Below are positions 21,614-35,200 of a stretch of DNA of 64,000 nt, piece after piece; position 1 is the stretch's first letter, and each line of letters opens with the position of its first letter. The position numbers were made by a program, and so were the translations under genes. The notes below the pieces were generated by a model, which was not told the DNA's origin, ran no database searches, and saw nothing but the letters and a program-made list of their open reading frames with translations. Source of the stretch: Phoronis australis (lineage: Eukaryota > Phoronida > Phoronidae); contig NMRA01000705.1 of assembly GCA_002633005.1 (NCBI GenBank), positions 111,084-175,083 on the forward strand. Direction: 5' to 3'.

Positions 21614-24487
21614 TCTTGAGAGACCTCAGAATGTGTTATTAACCATCTACCTTTCAGTGCTTCACCTGCTCATAAAAAGATAGTCTGAAAGCATATCAGA
21701 ATTACTTGTACTTCTACCATTTCTGCTGGTTGAAAACAAAAATCAAATTCAGCCTTTTACTTTCATGAAATCGGTTTTCAAATATTCTTTACTGTTTTAC
21801 AATTCCGTTGCAACTACCAACTCAAGTCATAGGCAATGCCTACAAATGCAATTTTCAAATTTGCAACCCTTCTTAAGACACTGGACTGATGGTTTTGATG
21901 TTGTTGAATTCTATTACGTCAACGCACATTGGGAGAGTAAAAAACCCTAATTGATTTGTGTTTTTAGCCAACATTAACAGAAGCCATGGCAACACTTTGC
22001 AACATTGAGTTCAGTCTCACACTGCGTTTATTTCACATAGTTGACTGAATTGGTAAATGAAGCATAAAAGCATTCGACAAGCTACACTTCTAATATCACA
22101 GTATTGAATAAGGTACCAAATACCTTTCTATTGATACTTCACTGGTTTGATTTGGTATTCAGCACTATTGCGACCAAACTAAGTCACGCATGGACAACCT
22201 CGGCAGTTTCTAAAATTTCAAGATCTTCACCGACTTCAGATGGATGTTGTCTTTCAACATTGATTGCTGGTTTTAACAAGAAAACATGAAGCTGTTTTGA
22301 GGCATCACTAATCAACCACTTGTACTTATAAAGATTTTCATTATGATCCTCCCGCATCTGACATCACCAAAAAGAAAGTAAAAGCTACATTCCGATTCTC
22401 AATAATTTAATAGACAGATTATTAGTTACAGATATTTTAACGTTGTCAATACATGTCCCAAAGTCCCAATCTCGGTAAATTCCCCTGAACGGCTGAATCA
22501 ATTCAAAGTACCAATTGCTTCCTTGAACAGAACATGTCCAACACGGCTCCTGATCGGGCTGAAATCATCCAGACATTTGTGATTTGATGTCTATCTCTTG
22601 TCACTGGGTCAGTTGATCATAGCAGTGTATCACTTTTGCTTGAATAATTCACAAAGTCCAGATCTGTGGCACCTTTAAACAAAAAAGGTAAACTGAATTC
22701 AGAATAATCGCCTAAATGAGAAAAGTTTAAAAGTGATTACGAAAAATCAACAATACATTCCCAGAAGTCCCGCACTCTAGCGGCACTAGGCGGGAAATTC
22801 AAACACATTACGCAACCAGTTTGCTTTACAATAACTCGGTAATTGAGCCTTGGGGTAGCATAGAACTCCATTTTAACAAGGTATAATTAGCTGTTTAGGT
22901 CTCAGGCATATAATCAATAGCACCAACCACACTATGAAGACAAGTACACCCGGGTCAAAAAGTAGTTGCCAACTAATTGTTTCCTGCTCAAAAACCGGAA
23001 GTTAGAAAACTTTATAAGCGCGAATTTAAGTGTGCGATTCAGAAATTTGTCGACAAGTTAAGCAACTTTGATGTATCGTAATTATTAGGAAGTCAAACCA
23101 AAGCGAAATATGATATAATTTGTTCAATTTACTTTATATGTACCAACATTTGAAACAGTTAAGTCGAAATTGTTAATTATCGCTTCCTGCCTGGCCCAAA
23201 TCAGACGATTCCCGCGAAACCCAAAAAGGCATCGCAATATTGTTGAGGTAATTTTGGGTCTAGGATTCCAATGAACTGCCGAACGGAAGAGTAGGTGAGA
23301 CCTGTGATTTTCGACTCCAGGGTATCCTGTTTGTTTGAGAAAGGGCTATTAACTGGTTGACCAATACTGCGGTTCACTACAGACATAGCCTTGGCTTTGC
23401 CACTGCCACAGGGCCAGGCTATGGCATGCCGCATAGCCTAGCCATGCAGCCAGCTAGCTGTATGAAGACTATCGTATCGTCAAAATACAGCTAGTTACCA
23501 CTGCGTGTAGGCAATTACATTGCCGAATGCTGCAGCCATGCAGGGGCAATAGTACAACCTCATAAAAAGTTACTCGTCTCAAAATGCAGCAAATACACCG
23601 TCACCGGTGACCTAAACTCGTGAATATAAGCCTAATATAAAAAAGCATCTGATTGTCCATTAGCAACTGCTCATGTGATGTCATGGACATATATAAGCTT
23701 TCACAAATATACGTGACCGTTTCGTTTAGATGGAAATACAGGAAGTAAGACCACACATATCGTCTACAGTGCTTACAGTTACTCTAGACAACATAAAAAC
23801 GCATTACATTGTTTATTAATTCAGTTTCAATTGAAATAAATTGTTATGTGTTTTGTACCCAAGTTCGATGTTCACAGATGTTTTCAATGAGGTAGTCCAC
23901 GTAAAACGCTAAGAACCTCGCATCAATTATCCCTCTGTATTTTCTTGCCTTACATTTGGACTTGATGGACTCAGGGGCACTTTGATTACATTGTTCAAGC
24001 CACCCCTGGAACGCGACGTGTTACTACAAATCTGAACAATGTTTAGTTTCAAAAATATTTTCTGAAAATGCACAAAAAAGTGTTTTAAGATACATTTGTA
24101 AAAAGAAGCCACCCACTCACTGTTTATTTTCATAGTGTGAATATCAAAAATCTTCCGGGTATTCATTTGACGTTTGTAAGCAGACAAATGCTGGAAACTT
24201 CAACACTATGTGTCGCGGGACCGCGCAGAAGTGGAAATAAGATCGTTCACTACTTTAGGGCACTCGCGACTTTAGGACCTCAGCGGTACTATATGATTAG
24301 AAGGCACCTTACCTCAACTTGATAAACCGCTGGTCCCGGACACAGCAAATGCACTTGCAAATATGATGTGAGTAGAAATGCGTCTAGAACGACTTAGCAC
24401 ATCTTGCCTGTCAGAAGGTCCAAGTATGAAGAAAGTATTACTATAAGTACTAGAATGGCTTACCTCAGTTCAGCTTCCCTCAGTCTA
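21614..24487. other. RFWD3 upstream region, no gene recognised
   Basis: Should hold the RFWD3 5' UTR and promoter, but I find no TATA box, CpG-rich island or 5' exon I can defend. A GC-richer patch near 23380-23470 resembles 26600-26700. At 24207-24345 a weak inverted pair (GTGTCGCGGGACC and GGTCCCGGACACA) may be a small MITE. Confidence 0.5.
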
Positions 24488-25072
24488 GACAGTGACCACT
24501 GTCTTATTGGCACGTAGGATGGTGGAGCTCCTGTAGGTGCTTCATACGCCGGCAGCTTTTCAGTGAATTATGCCTTGCACTGACTAAAACATCAAAGTCA
24601 CATTGTAATAAATACCTTTTTGCTCAAAAAGGGACTACTTAGGAGGCTGTCGATGTATGTAATTCCTTCCAACTCGAGCAAATACTCCCGTTATCAAACT
24701 TTTTCTTCAAGCAGTCCATCGTGCAGTTCCCAGTCGGTATCTCACCATTTTTAACAATGCGCGTGCCAGGTGGTGTGACGTCATATCCCCTGGCACGCGC
24801 AGTGTTAAAATGGTGAGTTGCCGATTTTGGGAACTGAACGAGGGACTGCTCGAAGAAAAGTTTGATAACAAAGTTGTTCGAATTAGAAGGAATTTAATAC
24901 ATCGACGGCCTCCTAAGGTGTCCCGCTATGTGCAAAAGGTATTTATAACAACGTAGCATTGATATTTTAGTCAGTGCAAGGCATAATTCGCTGAAAATCT
25001 TCCAGCGTATGAAGCACCTATAGGAGCTTCACTGTCTCTATTGTGGAAGCTGTAGAGACAGTGGTCACTGTC
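24488..25072. mobile_element. Long-inverted-repeat MITE, copy 1
   Basis: Nearly palindromic over 585 bp: GACAGTGACCACTGTC at the left, AGACAGTGGTCACTGTC at the right, with arms of about 280 bp pairing around TGGCACGCGC/GCGCGTGCCA near the centre. Arms share GCTTCATACG, CAGTGCAAGGCATAATTC and GAGGCCGTCGATGT-like blocks. No ORF of note. Confidence 0.75.
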
Positions 25073-25904
25073 CTCCCAGAACTCTACAAACTACTGCAGG
25101 TAAGATGCAGATACACACGTATGTACACAGTGACTATCCCAAGTCACACACACTGCAATAGCATGTCTGAACACTCAGACTTCACGGCGGCAACTCCCTA
25201 ACTCGGAACTGCTTCTCAACAGGGATTCTGAAACTCCCAGGATGTGACGTAACTTCCGCTTGGTGTCACTACCATAGATTTACTATAGCGTATTCACTAC
25301 ACATGCATGTGTGCACATGATGGAGTAATTAACACACGTCACCATGACTCTGGATACAGTTACGTTTAGTTGAGTTTCTCTCACGGGGTGCCATTTTGAA
25401 GAAGTTACGTGAAATTAGGTTAAGGGACACAAATCTTACAAATTTCACCTGATATCTTCCCACATGCTATTTTGCAAGTGCCACGCACCAGGTCACGCGC
25501 TTCGCTCAGTCTCGCGTTAGCCTTTGCCTAACTCATGTGACTCAGTTGAAATACTTTGTGGTTATCGTGCGCACAGTGAAAAAGTTAACGATGACCAAAA
25601 AAGTGGAGTTGAAATTTTTCGCCAAAGTTACCTTAATTCTTGTAGCTATGCTACATCGAAGACATGTATAGAAGCAGAAAGGATCACTGAAGAAAGTATT
25701 CAAGCACTTTTTTAAGTGATAGTTTTAAGTGTAGAATGTATTTTTGACGAGGTGAAAACTCTTAATCTTCTGTGTGCGGATTTCACATACCGCCCGTTTA
25801 AAATACACAGAACAAAATTAGTACAGAAAGCGGTGGTAAGTATTGTATCCCCTAACCAGCCAACCAAGGGCCTATGTGTTGCTTATACTGTGTGTTAAGC
25901 TCTG

Positions 25905-28260
25905 ATACCTCGAAATTGCAAACAGCCGGGTTAGTTCTACTCTTCACCTTGCCGTGAAACAATCAACATATAGAGCTAAAGACCGGCGGGGCTGCATGCA
26001 AAATCTGGGAGTCAACCGACACTCGCCTTGCTCGTTACATACCTTTAAGTGAAAAACAATCAAGTAAAATCATTTTCTTACCTAATTATCCGCCTTTTGT
26101 AACAAAGAAAGTATGTTGTCGTTTTAAAAGCAGTATGCTCATGACACACACATGCGCCATTTCCTAAAGTTTTGCGACATCTCTCGGTAGATGACAACAG
26201 CTTCGTAGCATCAAAATTTGTTCTGAAATTGAGTTTGCTGGTGTCAAAATTCTATATAATTTATAATTAAGTGAAACCAGTTCAGATAATTTGTTGTGAC
26301 ATGTACGCAACCTCATGAAAGAATAACAGTTGATTGAAGATTCGGCAAAAAAAGAAATTGGTTAATTGGTGACGCAATACCTCATGGCGCCGAAACAGCG
26401 AAAGCCGACTCAAAAGATTGCACCTCAAATTTAGCAACAGAATGACGGTAGAACAACAATTTTTCTAACACGGGTAAATAATTTAGTTTACTCATGGAAG
26501 AGTGTAGTTTTTAATGACACTTATTTTGTGTCAGATTTTATCTGGTCAGTTTTTTACCACATCGGCTCAAAGCTGTAGCTTTGTACCAAGGCTACCTTTG
26601 CCCTTGGCCTTGGCCTGGGGCTACCAGTAGCCAGCCAGCTAGCTGTATGTAGACTTTGATCAAAATACAAGTAGGTACCATTGTGTCATGAGCTCCGTTA
26701 GACCCCGAAATTTCACACAGCCCGGTAAGTTCTGCTCTCACCTCGCCATGAAACATAAATCAACATGTAGAGCTAATGACCGGTGAGGTTGACTGTGACC
26801 ACCGTCTCTAGCTGGCTCAGTGTAGCTCCCATAGGAGCTTCATACGGCAGAAGCTTTTTGACGAATTATGCCTCACATTGGCTAAAACATCAAAGTTACA
26901 TTGCTATAAATACCTTCTGCGCATAGAGAGGCACCTTAGGAGGTCGCTGGTGTCTTTAATTCCTTCGAACTTGAACGAATACTCCCCTTATCAAACTTTT
27001 TCTTCGAGCAGTCCCTCGTTCAGTTCCCAAAATTGGTAACTGGCCATTTTTATACTGCACATACCTGTAGATATGACATCATACCATCTGTCATATCACA
27101 ACATGACTTTGATGTTTTAGTCAGTGTGAGGCATGATTCAAAAAGCTCTTGGCATATGAAGCTCCTATAGGAGCTACAACGTCTTTACTGAGCCAGCAAG
27201 AGACGGTAGTCACTGTCTATCTGCAGGGTTGCATGCAAAATCTGGGAGTCGACGGGCACTCGCTTCTTAATTCTTCTTCCTAATACACCAGACTTCAATA
27301 AGTTGAAGGCGCTGGTGGACGTCACTCTGGAGACAATATTGTTAACGAATTAATAAGCGATCAAGTGTAACAGTTGAGATGCATAGTGTAGATTAAAAAC
27401 AAACGTGTACACTGTCTTGCTTTTGGGAGTGTTCTGAGCCACCAATCCTATCATGGAAGGTAGCAACATAGGGAGCACTCACAGTGTTTAGGTTGAGATT
27501 GTTCCACAACCTAATGCTGGATGGGAAGAAGCTATGGAAATAATAAGTGAAAAGCAATCTAGTAAATGTCATTTTCTTGCATATTTCTCTGCCTTTTGTA
27601 ACAAAGAAAAGTCTGTCATCATTTTGAAAGCGGTACACTCGTGACATGCCCACACACCATTTCCTAAAATTTTGTGACATCTCTCGGGAGATGATGACAG
27701 CTTTGTAGCAGCAAAATTTGTTCTGAAATACAGTTTGCTAAAAACTTGTAACTAAATTCAACAAGCTCTGATAATTTGTTGTGACATCTATGCAACCTCA
27801 TGGAAGAAAAGAATAATTGATTGAAGAATGGGGGGAAAAAGAAACTGGCCAATAGGTGATACAATGTTTCATGGTGCCGAAAGCCATGCACCACAGTTTT
27901 AGCAGCAGAATAGCAATAGAACGCCAATTTTTCTTACCCCGGTATATAATTTAGTTCACTCAAAGAAGAGTATAGGTTTTTGATGACAATAATTTTGTGT
28001 CAGATTTTATTTGTTCACTTGTTTATCCACATCGGTGCAAAGCTATATATTTTGTGTATATCTTTGCACCAAGGCTACCTTGGGGCATTTATTATATCGT
28101 TTTTCACTTAAACGGCTGCAACAGGCAAGGTGAGATTTTGCATGCACCCCACCGGCCGTTAGCTCTAGATGCTATGTGTTTACCCATGAGGTGATGAACA
28201 AAACTACCTGGGCTGTGTGAAATGTAGGGGTCTAATGGAGCTCAACACAGTGGTATAAAG
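25905..28260. mobile_element. Composite repeat block with inverted ends and two internal direct copies
   Basis: Left end 25905-26040 (AGAGCTAAAGACCGGCGGGG, GCATGCAAAATCTGGGAG) recurs inverted at about 28115-28230. Two roughly 0.5-kb direct copies lie at 26045-26590 and 27540-28080, sharing CCTTTTGTAACAAAGAAA, ACATCTCTCGG and GCATCAAAATTTGTTCTGAA-like blocks. A third end copy (26700-26790 continuing at 27228) is split by the MITE at 26791-27217. No transposase seen; superfamily unknown. Confidence 0.6.
26791..27217. mobile_element. Long-inverted-repeat MITE, copy 2, nested
   Basis: Ends GACTGTGACCACCGTCTC and GAGACGGTAGTCACTGTC with shared internal blocks (AGGAGCTTCATA, CGAGCAGTCCCTCGTTCAG). 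It splits a repeat segment intact at 25980 (GACCGG..GGGGCTGCATGC), showing it transposed after that repeat was in place. Confidence 0.7.
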
Positions 28261-28355
28261 TTGCATTTTGATGATAGTCTTCATACAGTGAGCTGGCTGA
28301 CTACCTTGTAGCAGGACTTAAGCCCTGCTGTAAAGTCTGTCTCAAACCACTGCTA

Positions 28356-28403
28356 TTCACGTGCTGGCTTTGCTTGCAACTGCAAGCAAAGCCAGCACAT
28401 GAA
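28356..28403. repeat. 23-bp perfect-arm hairpin upstream of HINFP
   Basis: Arms GTGCTGGCTTTGCTTGCA (28361-28378) and its exact reverse complement (28381-28398) separated by AC; five further pairs extend outward with one mismatch. The two-base spacer makes it a cruciform-type palindrome rather than a small-RNA precursor. Confidence 0.8.
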
Positions 28404-29033
28404 ATGTAGAATCTGCGACCTTCACAATAGTTTAAATACATTCCCAGATTACAAAATTATCGTCCTCTGTTCTGTTCATGTTTCCTGCACAAGAATTACC
28501 AAATGAAACCAAAATTTGTCATTGAAAAAGGCTAGCTTCAAAATGGAGACTTTGACATCCTTTTTCATTTACTCCAGATTAAGAACTCGAGGGTCGGTCT
28601 CGTTTGTGTATCAACCAATGGCATTCAGGTGTAAAGTAGTTCATTGGGTTAACTGCTGACATCTTATTACAAATCCTGACTTCAACTTACGGTAGTATAC
28701 TTATTAGCAAGATGGTGTCAAGAGCAAGATATTTATGTGGAAAATGTTGACATTTTTACATGTACTGCCGACTTCTTTCATTAAATGACTTTTTCTTGTT
28801 TTCATTAGGAACTGGTATTGTATATTGCAATGTCTGGGCAAAACTATGTTCACCAGTTTAACAACCTTTGGAAGCGTGTCTTGAAATACTTATTTACAAG
28901 CCCAAATCTGTAAGTGGCGAATATGTCCTCACCCACATTTTCGAGCGGACATATTCATCTGTGTCCAGTGCTGATTTTGCATGGTCACCTTTTGGAAACT
29001 GCCCATTTCAGCCATTCCTTTATCGTTTCAGGA

Positions 29034-29229
29034 ATGCCCCCTCGTAAGCCTAAGCAGAAGGCTGTTGTCCAGGCTAAGACTATCCTCTATCAGTTGAATT
29101 GTGAATGGCAAGACTGCTGCTCGTGCTTTGACTCAATAGAGGGCCTACTAAGTCATGTCTCGGACCATCTCCAGCTATTTTTGGTGAAAGTAAATGAAAG
29201 TCTTTGGTCGGTTTCTCAAGATCAAGAAG
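29034..29229 (+). CDS. HINFP: HINFP coding exon 1: start and finger 1
   Basis: Encodes [20 protein letters not shown] then [20 protein letters not shown] and HVSDH. An in-frame ATG at 28914 exists upstream, but the acceptor at 29030 and homology favour 29034. Confidence 0.9.
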
Positions 29230-32200
29230 GTAACTCGCAAACATTTTTGAGTCTGGTCTGGTAACTAGTTTTAATTATTGTCTGCAGTAATCGTCTGTGT
29301 TAGTGCCCGAATTTAGCTCACACTCCAATTTTAAAAATGATCTTTTTTAAATACCCATGTTCTGTAAAATAACATCCAATTTATAGACTGAATTTTAGTC
29401 TCTTGAAACAACCAGGTCTATCATTGCAACCATGAAAAATTGCAGCTTCCAGAACTAAAGTATTCATTTACCTGTGACTCATGAACAGTACATTGATTGT
29501 ACTGCTACTTGTGGAGGTAATGTAGCCAACATAACTGCATGGGGATCCCTCCTGCAACGTCTTCAAAAACCTCTTAATACGCTGTGCAACTCTACTCTTA
29601 GATTAAAGTTGTTTCCTGGTCTCTTTCCATGCAGCCAAGACCACGTGTGAGTGGCGAGAATGTGGTTGCCAGTTGGACGCTGACGTTCCCACCATCTCTC
29701 GCCATGTGTTCTTCCACGCCTTCCATACCAAGATCAAGTTCATCGGACAGACCCTTCTAGAGCGTAGTTCCCTGACTGGCTGTACACTGGACTCCGGTGG
29801 CAGGAATATGATCCCGGAACTACCCGAGAGTCTGACCTGTGGCTGGGACACATGCGGAGTGAGTTGCCGTAGTGACCGCTGATAGTGGAATGCTTGATAA
29901 CGCTTGTTCTTAAAGTATTCTTTCCCTTGTTTCAAGAGTTCATAATATAAGACATACTTCATCATTTCAAAGGTGTCAGAAGAGAAAAACATCTTTCAAA
30001 AATAACTACAGTTTTTATGTATTTGCGTTTTTATGCGCAGACGTGTTCGTGGGGTACATATTGCCATCATCTCTGCTTGAGTGTCTGATGTCCATAGCTG
30101 TATGTCGTAAGCCCCTCACATGATCTTAACCAGATTTGGTATATGTGTTCCTATGATGATGACAACGGACCGATCCCACTACCGGTGTGGCCCCTAGTGG
30201 AAATTTTATTTTCTTACCTTTTGCTCTGTATCTTTGGTATTCTTGGGTGGATTTTCATTAAATTTAAATTTGCAAGTAGATTTCTATAAAGATGGCAACA
30301 CGTTTCCATTTTAGAGTGGCTTTGACGATTCGGCTCTGCCTAGTGCCCATTTTTAAAATTTTTGAGTCAGTTTTTTTGGTGTCCACGTTTCTATCTGCCA
30401 AACTGCTTGAACATTATGAAAATTGACTGGTGTGTTCTAATGAGATGACTGCGGCTAACGAAGATTTCCAGATGGGTGTTACTACTCTGGCACCCCCTCG
30501 TAGTGATTTTTGTTTTTTGTGTCTGCAGCTGTATCTCCTTAGCCCTTTACAAGAACTTTGTGATATTTGGCTGATATGTTGATGTGTTTCCATGGAGCTG
30601 ACAACAGCTGATGACTAGTTTCAGACCAATCCAAATATTGGTGTGCGTTCTAGTGGCAATTTTGTTATTTTTTTTGTTTTCCTCTATATGTTCGGAGTTC
30701 ATTGTGTCCGTTTTCTGATGCCTGCCTCCCTATCTGCCATATCACTCAAGGGATCATTAGGGAAATTTACAGACGTGTTCTTGATGAGAAGGCCACATCC
30801 CACATTGACTTTCGGATGGGTCTGACTACTGTGTTTTGCACCCTAGTGGCTATTTTGTTTTTTTGTGTCTGTGGTTGAATCTCCTTAACCCTGTGAAGGA
30901 GCTTTGTGAAATGTTTTCCCTGGCACCATTCTACCATAAGTACACCTCGTTTACTCAATGTTATGACAATTTTGTGAATGAAAGTACTGAAGGTATACGA
31001 AGCTGTTCTGTACCTGGCGGGAAATTCGATTTGATTGAAAGCCCTTTAACCTTTAACCTCGAATAAGTAGTAAACAAATATCCACACGGTTGTGCGGTAC
31101 AAAGGTAGTTCTGTTAAATCTTTTTTTTCTCGCTATTCAGTATACATTTTGTATTTGAAGTTCCCCGAGAATGAAGATAAGATATTTTACTAGACACGTG
31201 AAATATTGTAAAAATGGCCATTTTTTGTGAATAAGGTTTGAGATTTATCCTTAATGGGTTTTCATGAAATTTGCCGAATAGGTATCTATTAGATGCCACA
31301 ATGACATTTTCAAATGGATTCAATGTATTTTGCACTACTTATTAGCCATTTTCAGTTTTTAGGATTGGTCTGTGTTTTGCCCAAACCACCGTAAGGGTGA
31401 TTATGAAAGTTGGCAGGTATGTTCCTACTGAGGAGAGGATAGCTGACAATGATTTGCAGACGACTCCGAGTATAATGGCTCCTCCATTTTGTTTTTTATT
31501 TCTGTGGCTGTACCTCCTAAACCCTTTGCAAGATCTTAGTTAAACTTGGCAAGTGTAGTTATATGAAGATTACTACAAATGACGACGACTTTCAGATGGA
31601 TCCAACAACTGCTCTGTATCTTTGGAGTTCCTGGATGGATTTTTATGAAATGTGGTAAATAGATTTCCATTAAAGAGGTGATGACATCTCTGTTTTCAGA
31701 TGGGTTCAATGTTGCACACGACACATAGTGGCCGTTTTTACTATTTTTGAGTCTGTTTTTTGCGTCCACCTCTCTGTCACCCAAACCACTCTTAGAAAAG
31801 TTAACATATATCTTCTTACTGGGAATAGGTCATGTGACGATGATTTTTGGATGGTGGCTCCTTGTGGCAGTTTCATTTTTGTTGCGTCCATGGCTTTATC
31901 TCCTGAACCCTCTGCAATGGCATCTCTCAGCACGCCACCTAGTGGCATTTTTTATTATTTTTGAGTCTGCAGTTTTTGGTGTTTGGCTCTTTGTCAGCCA
32001 AACCACTTTTTGGATGATTATGAAAATTGACAAATATTTTCTTAATGGGAAGAGGATGTGTGGCAATGAGTTTGGACCGTGACAACAGATGACGACATTT
32101 GGACGTATCTGACATATCTGACCACCTGGCCCCAGTGCCAGTTTTCATGGGCTTGGCAAGTGTATTCCTATTGAGGAGAGCATTGTTGACTTGCTATGCA

Positions 32201-35200
32201 CCCCCTAGAAGCTATCGTAAGTTTATTAGCACTGCTCCATTTAGTGAGAACATTTAAAAGTAATAATCATCCCTTGTATCTGAGCTGTGTGTGATGCACA
32301 TGGTGGACACATATCAATGCTCTGCTTTGCTCTTGTTTCTTTCGTTGAGTTTTTCAGTACCTAAGATCTCCATTTGTCTTTAAAATCATATGACTGGTTT
32401 CAGATATTGGCATATTTTCACCATTTCTGACATCCTCTTTCAGTGCATATTCGACAACCCAGAACTGTTCTATCGTCATGTTGACACTCATATTGAAGGG
32501 TTTGAGAAGGGCAACAAGCCAGACTCACCTGTTAAGTGTTACTGGGAAGGTAAACTTTTGATTCAACATATATCTTTTCATCAGCCTTATGATATCCAAT
32601 GTCAAGCACACAAAGATTTTATGCTCTGTTAAAAATCTGACAAGATGTATTTGGTACAGGTAATCAGTAAAACATGTTTGAATGAAATATTGTTATCAAA
32701 TTTTGCTATTGTGACACTTCAAAAAATTTTCTGTAAGTTCTTAACTTGGAAAGTTATGTAGCTACTTAGAGGGGAAACTTACCTCTGTTGAGTATTTCCA
32801 TAATGTCATTTCAAGTAAATCAACTTCATAGGATTGTATCTCAGAATCCGATATAACTTTGAGGTACTATAAAATATTCACTGTTCCGCCAAACTCTTGT
32901 TAGGTATAATAATTGTTTTTAAGTCATATCACTTTTGCCTAAGGTACAGTTAAAAACTTTGTTATAACATGTTATTCCTAGCATCTTCTCACTTATAATG
33001 CTGTGCTGAAAACTGGTCATGAATTGAAACATCACTTCTTAGTTTTGCTGTACTTTACAAATTACTTACAGGTTGTCATCATGTGCTGAAGTCACGTCAT
33101 AAGTTGAAACATCACTTGCGAAGTCACAGTCAAGAGAAGGTGGTGGCATGTCCTGTATGTGGCAGTTTGTTTGCCAACAACACTAAACTGTTGGATCATG
33201 TCTCTAGGCAGATGGGTGCTGGTAAGGGCTCATTTCTTAACTAGATTTTTAGACCACATTTCCAGACAGGCAGGCGCTGGCGAGGGATTCATTTCTTAAG
33301 TTATACATGCCTATCCCAGTTGTTAGAGGTTGAAAATTGTGATAAAGAAAAGGGGTCCAACAAGGACATCTAGAGGAAATCTAGGTGGTCCAACTAAACA
33401 TCATCACTCAAACTGAGACACCTTAGCTAGTACCCTGTGGGCATTTGGATATTCTGTTCACATTTGGACTCCAAAGAAGTAAACACATGAAGCATGTGTG
33501 TTTTGTCTTGCTACCAGCAGTGGTGGGGGCTCCTTGGCCTGTCCAGAATACAATAAAATTTGGTTAAGTTTACATGTAAGGTACGATAAACTTTATTGCA
33601 GCAACGTGACTTGGGATCATAAACACACAGATGCGCGTCATTGATCTTTGGCACCTTAAGAAACTGGCATGGGAAACCCATTCTGAGCGCCCTGTTTTTG
33701 AAATCCATCTAGTATGTGTCTTTAAACCTATGGAAAGTAGTTTGTATTCATGATGCTTCATGATGACTCCAGGTTTTGTCAGTAGACCATGAGAACACGA
33801 GGTCTGATGGAGTGGTTAATACTCCATTGCAAACATCTAGTCCGCAGTTATCTGTTTTTGAAATAGTACTACATTTGTCTTTAGTTACATGTACCATTTC
33901 AAGATGATACATGTACATTTGTTCTTAGCTACATACTCAAGATGGTACAGGTACATTTGTCTTTAGCTACATATATCATTTCAAGATCATGGTACACTTA
34001 CATTAATTTGTCTTTAGTTGCATGCACCATTTCAAGATGGTACATTATACATAGCATTCAATCATTCTGCAAGGTGTTACTAACAATATCTAAATATGTT
34101 CAATGCTAGATAAATGAATATATATAACAATGTGTCTTTTTACCTTCTGTCAATCCATGATGATTGAGAAAGAAACACTAACTAGAGCATTCTTTTTATT
34201 TCCTGCTACTGATTGACATGTGCCATCAACATTACAATTCATGAGTGATACTTCCTATCACTCTGACAATACTGAGAGTCACGCAATAAACTACTGAGTT
34301 TCGTGTGGCAACTGTGACTTGCAACAAGTTGTCACTAACACTTATTGTTATTATGAAAACTACCCAGTGAGTGACTTGTGATATCAATACACAACTCCTC
34401 CATGACATTTGTTATCAATATCACAAGTTGTCACTAACACTTACTGTTATTATGAAAACTACCCAGTGAGTGACTTGTGATATCAATACAAATTTCCTCC
34501 ATGACATCTGTTATCAATATCACAAGTTGTCACTAACACTTACTGTTATTATAACAACTACCCAGGGACATAATATGTGATGTCAATGTGTCATATATTG
34601 AGTGACAGGCACATGTGCCATCAACTGACAACAATGAGTACAATCACCTAAAACATGCCAGAATACATGGCTCACACCAGTGCACCTAATTGATATCTAC
34701 TAACTCTATTTTCTGTTTGAGTCTTCTGGAAAGTCGTTGATGATCTCAGCTGTTCTGTAGTGCTTTAGGTGTAGCCTCGAAGAAATTAGTTAACCTAGCT
34801 AGGAGCCAGTCACCTGCTGGAGTTGGTAGTAAGTTAGCTATGAAGTAGAGGAGGAAGGCTCCCTGGCCAGGTCTGTAGTAGGCGCAAGGGTAACAGGATG
34901 TCAGAGCATGTTGAATGGAGTCTGTTACTGGGCGTAGATCTATGGCTGACTCTATGGCATTCCTCTGGTAGTCTGCAACATACATTAGAGATACACGCTG
35001 ATTGATTAACAGTCTCTGTCCACAAAAGATAACTGTTAATGGTGACAATTCAGTGGATGTTGGACTAGTCATTGATGCTACGCTGTTGAAATTGGTCAGC
35101 AGATGTTGCCCCTTTTTCACCACAAAGCACCTCTTGTTATTTCTCAGTTGAAACTAAGGCATTGCTGTGGGCCTGCTATCATTAATGTAGTTGATGTGAA

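Noticed and set aside
28356-28403. microRNA precursor
   Set aside because: Two-base loop and perfect pairing do not fit a miRNA hairpin.
28914-29033. Upstream in-frame start for HINFP
   Set aside because: A good acceptor (TCGTTTCAG) precedes 29031 and homology begins at MPPRK.
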